Shown here: piece by piece, positions 30,231 to 38,416 of the stretch
Numbering within the stretch: position 1 is the stretch's first letter
Layout: every line of letters starts with the position of its first letter
Notes under the pieces: generated by a model
Told to the model about the DNA's origin: nothing
The model's database searches: none
What the model saw: only the letters and a program-made list of their open reading frames with translations
Assembly: GCA_036558305.1 (NCBI GenBank)
Contig: DATBFX010000345.1
Span: forward strand, 1 to 41,936
Direction of reading: 5' to 3'
Origin: DATBFX01 sp036558305
Lineage (GTDB): Bacteria; Chloroflexota; Chloroflexia; Thermomicrobiales; UBA6265
Length of the DNA stretch: 41,936 bases
Position numbers and translations under genes: made by a program

Positions 30231-31880
30231 ATGGTCGTGGCGGCCGCGGTGATCGAGACGTTGGCGAGGGAGACGGACACGCCTGCTACCGGAGCAGAGC
30301 TCGCGATCGCGATGCTCGAAGCGAACGGCGTCGACACCGTCTTCGGTATCCCCGGCGTCCACACCCTGGCGCTCTACGACGCGCTCGCCTCCTCCCGGCT
30401 TCGCCACGTTCTCGCCCGCCACGAGCAAGGCGCCGGTTTCATGGCCGACGGGTACGCCCGTGCCAGTGGCAAACCCGGCGTCGCCGTCGTCATCACCGGT
30501 CCGGGCGTCACCAACATCGCCACCCCGATCGGCGAGGCGTACACCGACTCGTCGCCGGTCCTCGTCCTCTCCTCCAACAATCGCCGCGACCACCTCGACG
30601 CCATGCGGGGCAGTCTCCACGACCTGAAGGACCAGCGCGCGGTCATGGCCGCCGTCACCAAATGGAACACCCGCGTCATGGTCGCGTCCGACGTCCCCGC
30701 CGCAATGACCGAAGCCTTCCGTCACCTCAACTCCGGCCGTCCTCTCCCGGTCCACGTCGAATTTCCGCTCGACGTTCTCGACGAACCGGCACCGGACGCC
30801 TCGCTTCCAGAACCGGTGCGCCCCGCGCCGCTCCAACCCGATCCGAGGGCGATCGCGACCGCCGTGGACCGCCTGAAGCAAGCCCGGACGATCGCGATCT
30901 ACTGCGGCGGCGGCGCCATCCACGCCGGGGCGCGCGATGCAATCGTCGCGCTGGCCGAACGACTCGGTGCTCCGGTGGTGACCTCGTTCATGGGCAAGGG
31001 GTCGATCCCCGACGACCATCCACTGTCGCTCGGCGCCCTCTGGTCTCCGGGCAACGAGGTCGACGCGGTCCTGGCCGAGGCGGATTGTCTGATCGTCTTC
31101 GGTTCGAAGCTCGGCGCGCAACTCACTTACGACTTCCAGATGCCGATCGCACCCGAGTTGATTCGTGTCGACGTCGACGAGCGCGAGATGACGCTCAACG
31201 CGCAACCGACGATCTCCATCCTCGGCGACGCCCGCCTTGCCGCCGAAGGCATGGTCCAACTGCTGGCCGGCGAGGGTTACACCGCAACCTCCTTTCCGCG
31301 CGAGCGGATCGCCACCGCCCGCGCCCAGGCCGAAGCGACCTCCTGGCACGCGGAACGCCGGCCGTTCGTCGACGCCCTCCGCCGCGCCATCCCGCGCGAC
31401 GGGATCGCAGTCACCGACATGACGCAGCTCAGCTACGTCGCCTGCAACCTCTACCCGGTCTACGAACCGCGCACCTACATGTTCCCGTCCGGCTACGGCA
31501 CCCTCGGCTTCGCCCTGCCGGCGGCGATCGGCGCCAAGATCGCCCGACCGGAGGCGGCGGTGGTGGCGGTCGCCGGCGACGGCGGATTCCAGTTCACCAT
31601 GTCGGAACTCGGCACCGCCGTCCAGGAGCGCCTCGGCATCCCGATCGTCATCTTCAACGACGCCTGCTATTCCGCCGTCAAGGAGAACCAGGCGCGCCTG
31701 CGCGGCGGCCGCTATCTTGCCGTCGATCTCGTCAATCCGGATTATGTCGATCTTGCCGCGGCCTACCGCATCCCAGGCGTCCGCGTCGAGTCGCCGGCCG
31801 GCCTCGAACAGGCGATCGCCGACGCCCTGGCGCGCGATCTGCCGACCATCATCGACGTCCCGATCGAACCCTGGGTCTAG
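30231..31880 (+). CDS. Thiamine-diphosphate enzyme, acetolactate-synthase-like
   Basis: 549-residue member of the ThDP-dependent decarboxylase/acetolactate synthase large-subunit family. The N-terminal Pyr domain carries the cofactor-activating Glu65 (VLARHEQGAGFMADGYARAS). The central domain spans about 195-330. The C-terminal PP domain has the Mg/ThDP motif GDGGFQFTMSELGTAVQE near residue 449 and ending in NDACYSAVKENQ. It could form acetolactate, or act as an oxo-acid decarboxylase or similar; true IlvB is usually followed by ilvN/ilvC, absent here. The ATG has GGGAGG five bases upstream. Its 3' end overlaps the convergent membrane-protein gene by 32 bases. Confidence 0.88.
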   Translation: MVVAAAVIETLARETDTPATGAELAIAMLEANGVDTVFGIPGVHTLALYDALASSRLRHVLARHEQGAGFMADGYARASGKPGVAVVITGPGVTNIATPIGEAYTDSSPVLVLSSNNRRDHLDAMRGSLHDLKDQRAVMAAVTKWNTRVMVASDVPAAMTEAFRHLNSGRPLPVHVEFPLDVLDEPAPDASLPEPVRPAPLQPDPRAIATAVDRLKQARTIAIYCGGGAIHAGARDAIVALAERLGAPVVTSFMGKGSIPDDHPLSLGALWSPGNEVDAVLAEADCLIVFGSKLGAQLTYDFQMPIAPELIRVDVDEREMTLNAQPTISILGDARLAAEGMVQLLAGEGYTATSFPRERIATARAQAEATSWHAERRPFVDALRRAIPRDGIAVTDMTQLSYVACNLYPVYEPRTYMFPSGYGTLGFALPAAIGAKIARPEAAVVAVAGDGGFQFTMSELGTAVQERLGIPIVIFNDACYSAVKENQARLRGGRYLAVDLVNPDYVDLAAAYRIPGVRVESPAGLEQAIADALARDLPTIIDVPIEPWV

Positions 31881-34023
31881 CGGTGCGCAGTCGCGGCACG
31901 GCAAGCACCACGACCATCGCCAGTCCGGCGACGCACATCGCGCGCGCGACCCAATCCCAGCGGTCCACGACGTACTTCAGCTCGATCTCGACCCGACCGC
32001 TGGGTACGGACACCGTCATGTAGCCGTCCGCCGTCTCCGTCACCGGTACCGACCGGCCGTTGACCCAGGCGCGCCATCGCGGAAACCAGTTGCGGCGAAT
32101 CTTGGCGACGCCTCCTGTGCTCGTTCCTACCGCGTCGATTTGTTGATCCGTGACCGACTCCGATTCCGCGTTCGTGCTCCCGACCGTCACGACGGTCGTC
32201 GGATCGCGCACCAGGTAGACATCGTAGTTGCCGGACCGAATCCGTTCGAGGTTCGATGCGGACTCGGCAGCGCTCGCCGCGAGATCGGTCCGCGCCGTCC
32301 TCGTCACGATCACTGCCCCGATCCCGTGCTCGTCGAGGTAGTCCGGCGACAGGACGTCGTCCATTGCCGCGGGATCGTAGGCGTGCTCCGTGAGCGGATC
32401 GTACGGACCGACGTGGCGCGTCTGCCAGTACCAGAGCCAGTCGTCGTAGAAAAACGGGCGGTCGCTCCAGAGCGGCGCCCAGAGATTCGAGTGCCACGAC
32501 AGGGTCGAACCGAGCACCAGCAGCGCCGTCCCCGGCGCCGCCGCCTCGTCGGCTACCCGCACCGCCTCCCGCAGGTCCGCGATTCCCGGCACGGCCGCGG
32601 TCGGCACCTCCACCAGGCCGCGATCGCCCACCGGTATCCACGCCGGCGGCGAGAGCACGTAAAGCACCGGCATCGCCACCGAAACCACGATCAGGACGGC
32701 ATCGGTTGCCAGCCCACGCGCTCTCGGCACCAAACCAGCGAGCCACCACGCAAGATCGTGGACCGCCACCGCCGCCAGGAACAGCATCAGCAGGCGTTGA
32801 AACGGCATCAGCCGCGTCGTCTCCAATTGTTCGACGAGACTTCCCGGTCCCGCGCCCTCGCTCAGGAATGCCGTCACCAGACAGTAGAGGGCGAACGTGA
32901 TCCCAATCGCCCGCGTGATTGGCCGCCAGGGTAAGACCAGCGCGGTTGCCAAGCCTGCCAAACCGACGACGAACACCGGGCCGGACACCGCCTGAATCGA
33001 CGAATGCCAGTAGGCGCTCAGATCCGCGTATTTCTGATATTGCACGAAGTAGTAGAGATGCTCGAACCTCAGCAATGAAACGATCTCGGGCGCGGCGATC
33101 AGCGCTGTCGCCAAGGCCACCAGGACCAGGCGTTTCACAATCTGGGTAAATTCGCCTAACACCTGTGGGGGCGGGCCTTCGTGCCCGCCCTCTTCCTCAA
33201 CGCCACTCCGTGTTCTTGAGGAGGGCGGGCACGGAGGCCCGCCCCTACGAGTCCGAGGAATCCTGCGGTCGGCCCACCGCCCGAATCCGACCGCCACCCC
33301 CGCCCCCACCCCCACGATCGCCAGCGCAATCGCCGACCGCGGATTCGAATAGAGACAAAACCCACCAAACAGCGCGGCGAGGGCGCCATCCCATCCCCGT
33401 CCTCGATCCAGATACGACGTCAAAAACACCAGCACGAACAGCGCCGACACCGCCGCTGCGACGTTCGTGATCAGCCCCCACTCGACGAGTTCCTGATACC
33501 CCCCCGACCACCACCACCCACGCACGACCACGTGCGCCGCCAGCGCCACCAACCCCACCCCGAGCGGCAGCCGATCCCGCCGCGCCGCCAACCCGTACGC
33601 CAGACCCGGCGCCAGGAAGATCAGCGTCACGACGAGCTTGTGGACCACCAGCATCGGGACCGAGCCGACGAGCAGCGCCCAGAGCCCCACCTCGAGACCG
33701 GCGACGCCGAGCGGATAGAACTCGACCGGATAGCCCCCCTGATGACTGCCGACCCACCGCAGCGGATGCCCATCGAGGATCGCCCGTCGCAGCAGGTCCG
33801 CCCGCGTGGCATGGAATGGGTGGTCGACCGTGCCGTAGACGTTGGGAAGGCGGACCGCGCTCCCGTCCGCCGTTCGCACCGTCGTCCAGAGGTCGAAGGC
33901 ACCGGCCCGGTGGGCGACCCACACCGCGAGCACGCCAAAGAGCGCCAGCCAGACCACGGGCGGCACCCGTCGGTATTCGGGGATCGCCGAATCGGCGGAA
34001 TCGTGACGAACGGCGTCGGTCAC
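31849..34023 (-). CDS. Large polytopic membrane protein of glycan cluster
   Basis: 724 residues with about a dozen hydrophobic spans, a periplasmic-looking C-terminal domain (residues about 500-690) and a last span near 700. The layout, an early acidic/His loop (NVYGTVDHPFHATRADLLRR) and the neighbours suggest a GT-C-like glycosyltransferase or polymer-assembly protein, but no signature is secure. The GTG start overlaps the stop of the 113-residue gene by 4 bases, so translation is coupled. Residues around 260-290 (RGGPPCPPSSRTR... and EEEGGHEGPPP) are encoded by an inserted GTAGGGGCGG repeat that keeps the frame. The 3' end overlaps the ThDP gene. Confidence 0.75.
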   Translation of the reverse strand: MTDAVRHDSADSAIPEYRRVPPVVWLALFGVLAVWVAHRAGAFDLWTTVRTADGSAVRLPNVYGTVDHPFHATRADLLRRAILDGHPLRWVGSHQGGYPVEFYPLGVAGLEVGLWALLVGSVPMLVVHKLVVTLIFLAPGLAYGLAARRDRLPLGVGLVALAAHVVVRGWWWSGGYQELVEWGLITNVAAAVSALFVLVFLTSYLDRGRGWDGALAALFGGFCLYSNPRSAIALAIVGVGAGVAVGFGRWADRRIPRTRRGGPPCPPSSRTRSGVEEEGGHEGPPPQVLGEFTQIVKRLVLVALATALIAAPEIVSLLRFEHLYYFVQYQKYADLSAYWHSSIQAVSGPVFVVGLAGLATALVLPWRPITRAIGITFALYCLVTAFLSEGAGPGSLVEQLETTRLMPFQRLLMLFLAAVAVHDLAWWLAGLVPRARGLATDAVLIVVSVAMPVLYVLSPPAWIPVGDRGLVEVPTAAVPGIADLREAVRVADEAAAPGTALLVLGSTLSWHSNLWAPLWSDRPFFYDDWLWYWQTRHVGPYDPLTEHAYDPAAMDDVLSPDYLDEHGIGAVIVTRTARTDLAASAAESASNLERIRSGNYDVYLVRDPTTVVTVGSTNAESESVTDQQIDAVGTSTGGVAKIRRNWFPRWRAWVNGRSVPVTETADGYMTVSVPSGRVEIELKYVVDRWDWVARAMCVAGLAMVVVLAVPRLRTARPRVRSGRR
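33165..33247. repeat. GTAGGGGCGG-type repeat pair, site 2, inside a gene
   Basis: Two inverted arms, GTGGGGGCGGGCC... (33165-33200) and, on the minus strand, GTAGGGGCGGGCC... (33215-33247), each continue with GTGCCCGCCC and end TCAA toward the centre, with about 14 bases between them. Both lie within the 724-residue reading frame and contribute a Gly/Pro/Arg/Glu-rich stretch without breaking it. Confidence 0.85.
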
Positions 34024-34361
34024 GGAAGGTCGGCGACCGGGCGTTCCCTCGGCTCATCCGATCCGTCCGCCGCCAGGGCGAGCCAGAGCGCGACCAGACT
34101 GCCGCCGACGAAGACGACGATCATCAGCGCGTACCCCAGCCGCAACACGAACGAATCGCCGCCCGGCAGGTCGCTAAACAGATTCTGCCAGACATCCCAG
34201 ACCGCGGACCTTCCCCGCCCCTCCGCCCCCAGGTACGTCGAAACCCGACCCGTCCCGAGATAGACGGCGAAGGCGATCGCCAACGCCGCCCAGACGAGTT
34301 CGCGGCCCAGCGTCGCGCTTTTGGCGGGGCGGTCCCGGCGGTCGGTGTCGCCACCGTCCAT
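34020..34361 (-). CDS. Small two-span membrane protein coupled to GT-C gene
   Basis: 113 residues with two hydrophobic spans (about 22-40 and 72-97) and the segment WDVWQNLFSDLPGGDSFVLR between them. Its start overlaps the stop of the GT-C-like gene and its stop overlaps the start of the 724-residue gene, so the three are translationally coupled. The middle and C-terminal span resemble the end of the 230-residue protein at 37.7 kb (WRVVSAFVNEAPGG...), suggesting a short version of the same accessory protein. Function unknown. Confidence 0.7.
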   Translation of the reverse strand: MDGGDTDRRDRPAKSATLGRELVWAALAIAFAVYLGTGRVSTYLGAEGRGRSAVWDVWQNLFSDLPGGDSFVLRLGYALMIVVFVGGSLVALWLALAADGSDEPRERPVADLP

Positions 34362-35938
34362 CACACCCAACCTTCCAGGCGATAGGGCACGACGTACTGG
34401 GTGTAGATCACCACGTTCATGATCACCAACGCCGCCAGGACGGCCGCCTGTCCGTACCGATGCCAGCGGTGAGGAATCAAGGTCCGCAACCCGAGCATGA
34501 GCAACACCGCCACGGCGTTGATCGCCGGAAAGTAGTACCTGGCCTGCGTCAATGCAAACCGCAAACCGAACTGGATGATCGCCAGATAGGAGACGACCAC
34601 CGTCAGCAGCAACAGCAGCAGACCGTAGACCTGCCACCGCGACGGCCGCATCACGCGATCGGCGGCGACCCAGCGGCGACCCACACCCCCCGCCGTCACC
34701 GCGTAGGCGAGCAGACCGACCAGCCCGGCGATGCAGGGAACCGCGATCGCCCAGAGGAGACCATCGTCCAACGGCAGGCGTCGCCAGCCGAAGTAGCCCC
34801 AGGTCTCCTTCCAGCGCATCACCGCGAACGGCTTGTCCCAGAACAGGTCCAGAAAACTGGGGTATTTCCGACCCGTCGTACTCCAGTAGTTGAACCACTG
34901 CAACGCCGAGATCTGGTCGAAGGCGCTGAAATTCCCGTACGTGTGATACAGGAAGAGGTACCACGGCCAGGCCAGCGCCGCCGCGATCCCCGCCGTCAGG
35001 GCGCCCTTGCCGACCCAACCGCGCACGTTGCGGAGTCCGACCCCGAGGACAATCGCCACCGCGATCAGCGGCGCCGCCGTCATCGACGTCCCCTTGGCCA
35101 GCAGCGCCAGGCCAAAGGCAAAGCCGGTTAGCACGCACGTCCTGGTCGGGAACCGGTCGCGGATACCGACGATCAGCAGGTACAACACCCAACTGTAGAG
35201 CGCGATGCAAAGGATGTCGTTGTTGACCATCGCCGCCTCGTACGAGATCTGCGGTTGGAAGGCGACGAAGGCCGGGACGGTGATCGACAGGAACGCATCG
35301 CCCGGAAAGAGGGCCCGGACCATCAAGTAGGCCAGCACCACCGTCATCAACCCGAGCGGGATCGCCGCCGCTCGCAACACGTAGAGTTGCGACGCGGGCG
35401 ATCCCCGCTCGGTCAGCCAATAGAGCGGAGCGTTCAAAATGTAGTACAGCGGCGGGTGGTTGGCGTCGTACTGGTAGCCGACCAACTGCGGCCCCACGCC
35501 CTGGCTGTAATTCCGCACGTGCGGCGGGTCGGCGAGATAGCTCGGATTGTTCAACTCGCAGACGTTCGTGCCCTGCCAACCAAGGACGAACAGGCAGTAC
35601 TTGTAGAGGTCGTCCGGGATGAAATCGCCCGGCGGCTGGTTTGCCGTATCGCCGGAGGCGATCCACTTCTTGAAATCCGGCAGCACCGGCACCCGGTGCT
35701 CGGTCGCAACCGTGCGGAGGTAGGCGTAGTGCGCGACCTCGTCGTGCCCGGAAAACGGGGGGAACACGAAAACGTTGATCGCCTGCTTCGCCAGGTAGAC
35801 GAAGACCAGCGCCAGCAAGAACTGCCGCGCCACCGGCCAGGCGCGGACGTTGAGTTGGTCGCGCCACGCCGCGCGGGCGCGCGTCATCGCGCCAACCGCC
35901 GGCTCGCGCACGGTCATCGGCTCGGCCAACTCAGCCAT
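34361..35938 (-). CDS. DUF2142/GT-C-like membrane glycosyltransferase, paralogue B
   Basis: 525 residues with about 11-12 hydrophobic spans. After the first span comes the acidic loop PFSGHDEVAHYAYLRTVA, the expected catalytic Asp/Glu site of GT-C enzymes, then YDANHPPLYYILNAPLYWL and QPQISYEAAMVNNDIL. These segments match DUF2142-type predicted membrane proteins and the paralogue at 38.4 kb. It probably uses a lipid-linked sugar to modify a surface polymer. GGGAG lies seven bases before the ATG. A small membrane protein follows with overlapping codons. Confidence 0.8.
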   Translation of the reverse strand: MAELAEPMTVREPAVGAMTRARAAWRDQLNVRAWPVARQFLLALVFVYLAKQAINVFVFPPFSGHDEVAHYAYLRTVATEHRVPVLPDFKKWIASGDTANQPPGDFIPDDLYKYCLFVLGWQGTNVCELNNPSYLADPPHVRNYSQGVGPQLVGYQYDANHPPLYYILNAPLYWLTERGSPASQLYVLRAAAIPLGLMTVVLAYLMVRALFPGDAFLSITVPAFVAFQPQISYEAAMVNNDILCIALYSWVLYLLIVGIRDRFPTRTCVLTGFAFGLALLAKGTSMTAAPLIAVAIVLGVGLRNVRGWVGKGALTAGIAAALAWPWYLFLYHTYGNFSAFDQISALQWFNYWSTTGRKYPSFLDLFWDKPFAVMRWKETWGYFGWRRLPLDDGLLWAIAVPCIAGLVGLLAYAVTAGGVGRRWVAADRVMRPSRWQVYGLLLLLLTVVVSYLAIIQFGLRFALTQARYYFPAINAVAVLLMLGLRTLIPHRWHRYGQAAVLAALVIMNVVIYTQYVVPYRLEGWV

Positions 35939-36002
35939 CTGCCGTCTCCCAGGTCACCCGATTCGGTTCCCCGTGGTGCGATCGATGCCTTGAACGAGTA
36001 TC

Positions 36003-36053
36003 AAGTCACAAGTGGCAAGTGGCAAGAGTTCGTTACTTGCCACTTGCCACTCA
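36003..36053. repeat. Heptamer hairpin, word AAGTGGC (copy 2)
   Basis: Left arm units: AAGTCAC, AAGTGGC, AAGTGGC, AAGAGTT (36003-36030). Right arm (36032-36053), read on the minus strand: GAGTGGC, AAGTGGC, AAGTAAC. The loop is very short. The TGA stop of the mutase-like gene (36051-36053) overlaps the first right-arm unit. The word is the same as at 20.9 kb, 15 kb away. Confidence 0.9.
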
Positions 36054-37571
36054 CTGCCGGGCAGCGCCGACCGGCTCGGCGACGCGTTTGATCTCGTGAT
36101 ACTCCTGATCGGCGTTGACCTGATCGAGGTCGTGCCGTTCCCCCAGGATGTTCTTGGCCGCCAGCATCCCGGTCTCGATCGAGTGGTCGGTGTTGTTGTA
36201 CCGGAACGACCCGCCGCGACCGATGAACTGCAGATTCTCGAAGGAGTTGATGAACGCCTTGATCTTGTTGAGCGGTTCGTCGTACCCGATCGTGTAGACC
36301 GGATACGCCCGCGGCGCCCGGACGATGAACCCGCCGATCACCTCGCTCCGATCGACGAAGTGCAGGTCGTCGACCAGGTGCTTGACCGTCTGCTCGACCA
36401 GTTGCTCCTCGCTCATGTTCCAGATCTGGTCGCCGAATGAGGAGAAGTACTCGACCACCAGCGAGGTGTAGTCGTCGGACGGCACCATCGCCGGGCTCCA
36501 GTTCTTCGGCTCGTGGAAGCGGCCGAAGAGGATCTTCCGGTCGTGGACGTAGAGCCAGGTGTCGTGGGTCACCTGCCGCCGCTTGAACATCACGTTGACG
36601 GTGATCACGTTGCGGAAAAAGAGTTTGTCGGCCGCCTCCAGCACGTCGGGCGGTGCGGCCGGTTCGATGATCTTCGCTAGCAGCGTCAGCGGGATCGACG
36701 AGATGAAGTTGGCCGCCTCGATCCGCTCCGTGCCCTTGTCCGTGCTGACCGTGACCGCCGTCACCTTGGTCCCGTCGCGGTGGACGCGGTCGACCCCCGC
36801 GCCGAGCCGGACCTGGTTCCCCATCCCGGTGATCCCGTCGGCCATCCGCTCGGAAAAGCGCCCGAAGCCATTGCGCGGGTACATGAACTCGTCGATCAGA
36901 CTGACGACCTTGCCCTTGGTCGGCACGATCGCGTCCTTGACCGCGGTCACCAGCGACATCCCCTTCGACCGCTGGGCGACCCAGTCGCCGCTCAGTTGGT
37001 CGCAGGGCAAACCCCAGACCTTTTCCGAGTAGCGTTGGAAAAACAACTCGTAGAGCGTCGGCCCGAATTGGTCGACGTAGGCGTCTTCCATCGAGACGAT
37101 CTCTTCGGGCTTAATTCGGTGCTTCACCCGCGTCAGCCCGTAGTCGGCCATCGCCTTCGCCGAGGTCACCGGCCCCATCGCCTTGAGCGCGTTGCTGATC
37201 TTGAGCGGGTAGTCGACGTAGCGACCGTCGAAATAGATGCGGCTGATCCGGTTGACCCAGAGCAACTCCTCGGCGACGACCTCCTTGAAGAGGTCGTTGA
37301 GGTCGTCGTTCTTCGTGAACCAGCGGTGACCGCCGATGTCGAACTTGAATTCGCCGTGCTCGGTCTGCCGGTGAATCGTCCGCGCCAGACCGCCGACGAA
37401 CGGCGCCTTTTCGACCACGACCGCCGGCAGCCCGGCTTTACTCAGGACGTAAGCGGAGCAGAGACCGCCCGGCCCTGCTCCCATGATCAACGTCGTGGCT
37501 TCGGACGACGCGGTGCGGGCAGCTCCGTTGGTGGGCATCGAGCCGTTGGCGCCGTTCGGGGAAACCTGCAT
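36051..37571 (-). CDS. UDP-galactopyranose-mutase-like FAD protein
   Basis: 506-residue flavoprotein. An N-terminal Ala/Ser-rich leader precedes the Rossmann FAD motif GAGPGGLCSAYVLSKAG at residues 31-47, then a second FAD segment KAPFVGGLARTI and FDIGGHRWFTKNDDL. The C-terminal FAD contact is near ENLQFIGRGGSFRYNNTDHS. This architecture matches the Glf/protoporphyrinogen-oxidase-like group often found in polysaccharide clusters; conversion of UDP-galactopyranose to the furanose form or another sugar oxidation is likely but not proven. AAGGA lies about 10 bases before the ATG. It sits between the two GT-C modules. Confidence 0.82.
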   Translation of the reverse strand: MQVSPNGANGSMPTNGAARTASSEATTLIMGAGPGGLCSAYVLSKAGLPAVVVEKAPFVGGLARTIHRQTEHGEFKFDIGGHRWFTKNDDLNDLFKEVVAEELLWVNRISRIYFDGRYVDYPLKISNALKAMGPVTSAKAMADYGLTRVKHRIKPEEIVSMEDAYVDQFGPTLYELFFQRYSEKVWGLPCDQLSGDWVAQRSKGMSLVTAVKDAIVPTKGKVVSLIDEFMYPRNGFGRFSERMADGITGMGNQVRLGAGVDRVHRDGTKVTAVTVSTDKGTERIEAANFISSIPLTLLAKIIEPAAPPDVLEAADKLFFRNVITVNVMFKRRQVTHDTWLYVHDRKILFGRFHEPKNWSPAMVPSDDYTSLVVEYFSSFGDQIWNMSEEQLVEQTVKHLVDDLHFVDRSEVIGGFIVRAPRAYPVYTIGYDEPLNKIKAFINSFENLQFIGRGGSFRYNNTDHSIETGMLAAKNILGERHDLDQVNADQEYHEIKRVAEPVGAARQ

Positions 37572-37723
37572 CGCTTCTTGGTCCTTCCGCGGAACACCGC
37601 CGAACCTACTACGGGGTCGCGATCATCACTCCACGGGGTCTCGCGCATGCGGCGGCGTCGATTGACAGACGGAATGGACCGCCGAACACAGCAGCGCGCC
37701 GTCCCGTCGGCGCGCCTGCCCGG

Positions 37724-38416
37724 CTACTGTATACCATCCGTTTCTTGACGGTGCCACCGCATCCTCCTCTCGCCCGGCTCGCCCGATGCCCCAGCCGACG
37801 CGGCGACCATTTGCGAGAGGAACCATCCCGAGGAGAATACCAGCCCTCCGAGTAGCAAGATCAGTGCCAGCCGCACGATTCCGCGCAGTGCCCCCCCCGG
37901 CGCCTCGTTGACGAATGCCGAAACCACCCGCCAGGCCGGCACCCGAGAGTAGCTCTTGAGACTCCAGAGCGCGACCACGTCGTCCCGATTTCGGATGCCC
38001 GGTTCGACCCAAACGTAGTACGTCTTACCCGCGGAGTCGGCGACCGGCGCGAATCGCACGGTGACAAACGGATCGCCGAACGTCTCCTTTCGGCTGCCGA
38101 TCGCCGACGCCGGCAGATCGAGGTGCAGCGTTCGGACGTCTTCGGCACCGGGAACGGCGGGCCGGATGTGGATCGTGAGATCGTAGACGGCGCCCGGAGA
38201 ATAGGCGCGGAGATCGAGATCGAGCCGGTCGAAGTCGTCGTAGTTCGGACTGACGTATCCGCCGCGAACGGCGATCAACCGGCCGAAGTCGATCGTCTTG
38301 CTGAACCCGTACGGGGCGCTGTGCCGGACGTCGACGCGCCAGACCGTGCCGGCCACGACCAGCAACGCGGCGCCGAGAACACCGACGGCCAGCGGCACGA
38401 GGCGCCGGGTGCTCAC
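37724..38416 (-). CDS. Membrane-anchored protein with beta-rich ectodomain
   Basis: 230 residues: an N-terminal anchor (LVPLAVGVLGAALLVVAGTVW), an external beta-rich region (about 30-165, DLDLRAYSPGAVYDLTIHIR and TVRFAPVADSAGKTYYVWVE), and a C-terminal span near 190-210. The GTG start at 38416 overlaps the stop of the upstream GT-C gene by 4 bases. Its end (WRVVSAFVNEAPGG, then a hydrophobic span) resembles the 113-residue protein coupled to the other paralogue. Probably a partner of the GT-C protein; function unknown. Confidence 0.75.
   Translation of the reverse strand: MSTRRLVPLAVGVLGAALLVVAGTVWRVDVRHSAPYGFSKTIDFGRLIAVRGGYVSPNYDDFDRLDLDLRAYSPGAVYDLTIHIRPAVPGAEDVRTLHLDLPASAIGSRKETFGDPFVTVRFAPVADSAGKTYYVWVEPGIRNRDDVVALWSLKSYSRVPAWRVVSAFVNEAPGGALRGIVRLALILLLGGLVFSSGWFLSQMVAASAGASGEPGERRMRWHRQETDGIQ

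Noticed and set aside
1988..36053. Heptamer arrays as CRISPR
   Set aside because: Units are 7 bp without spacers, the arms are inverted, and there are no cas genes.
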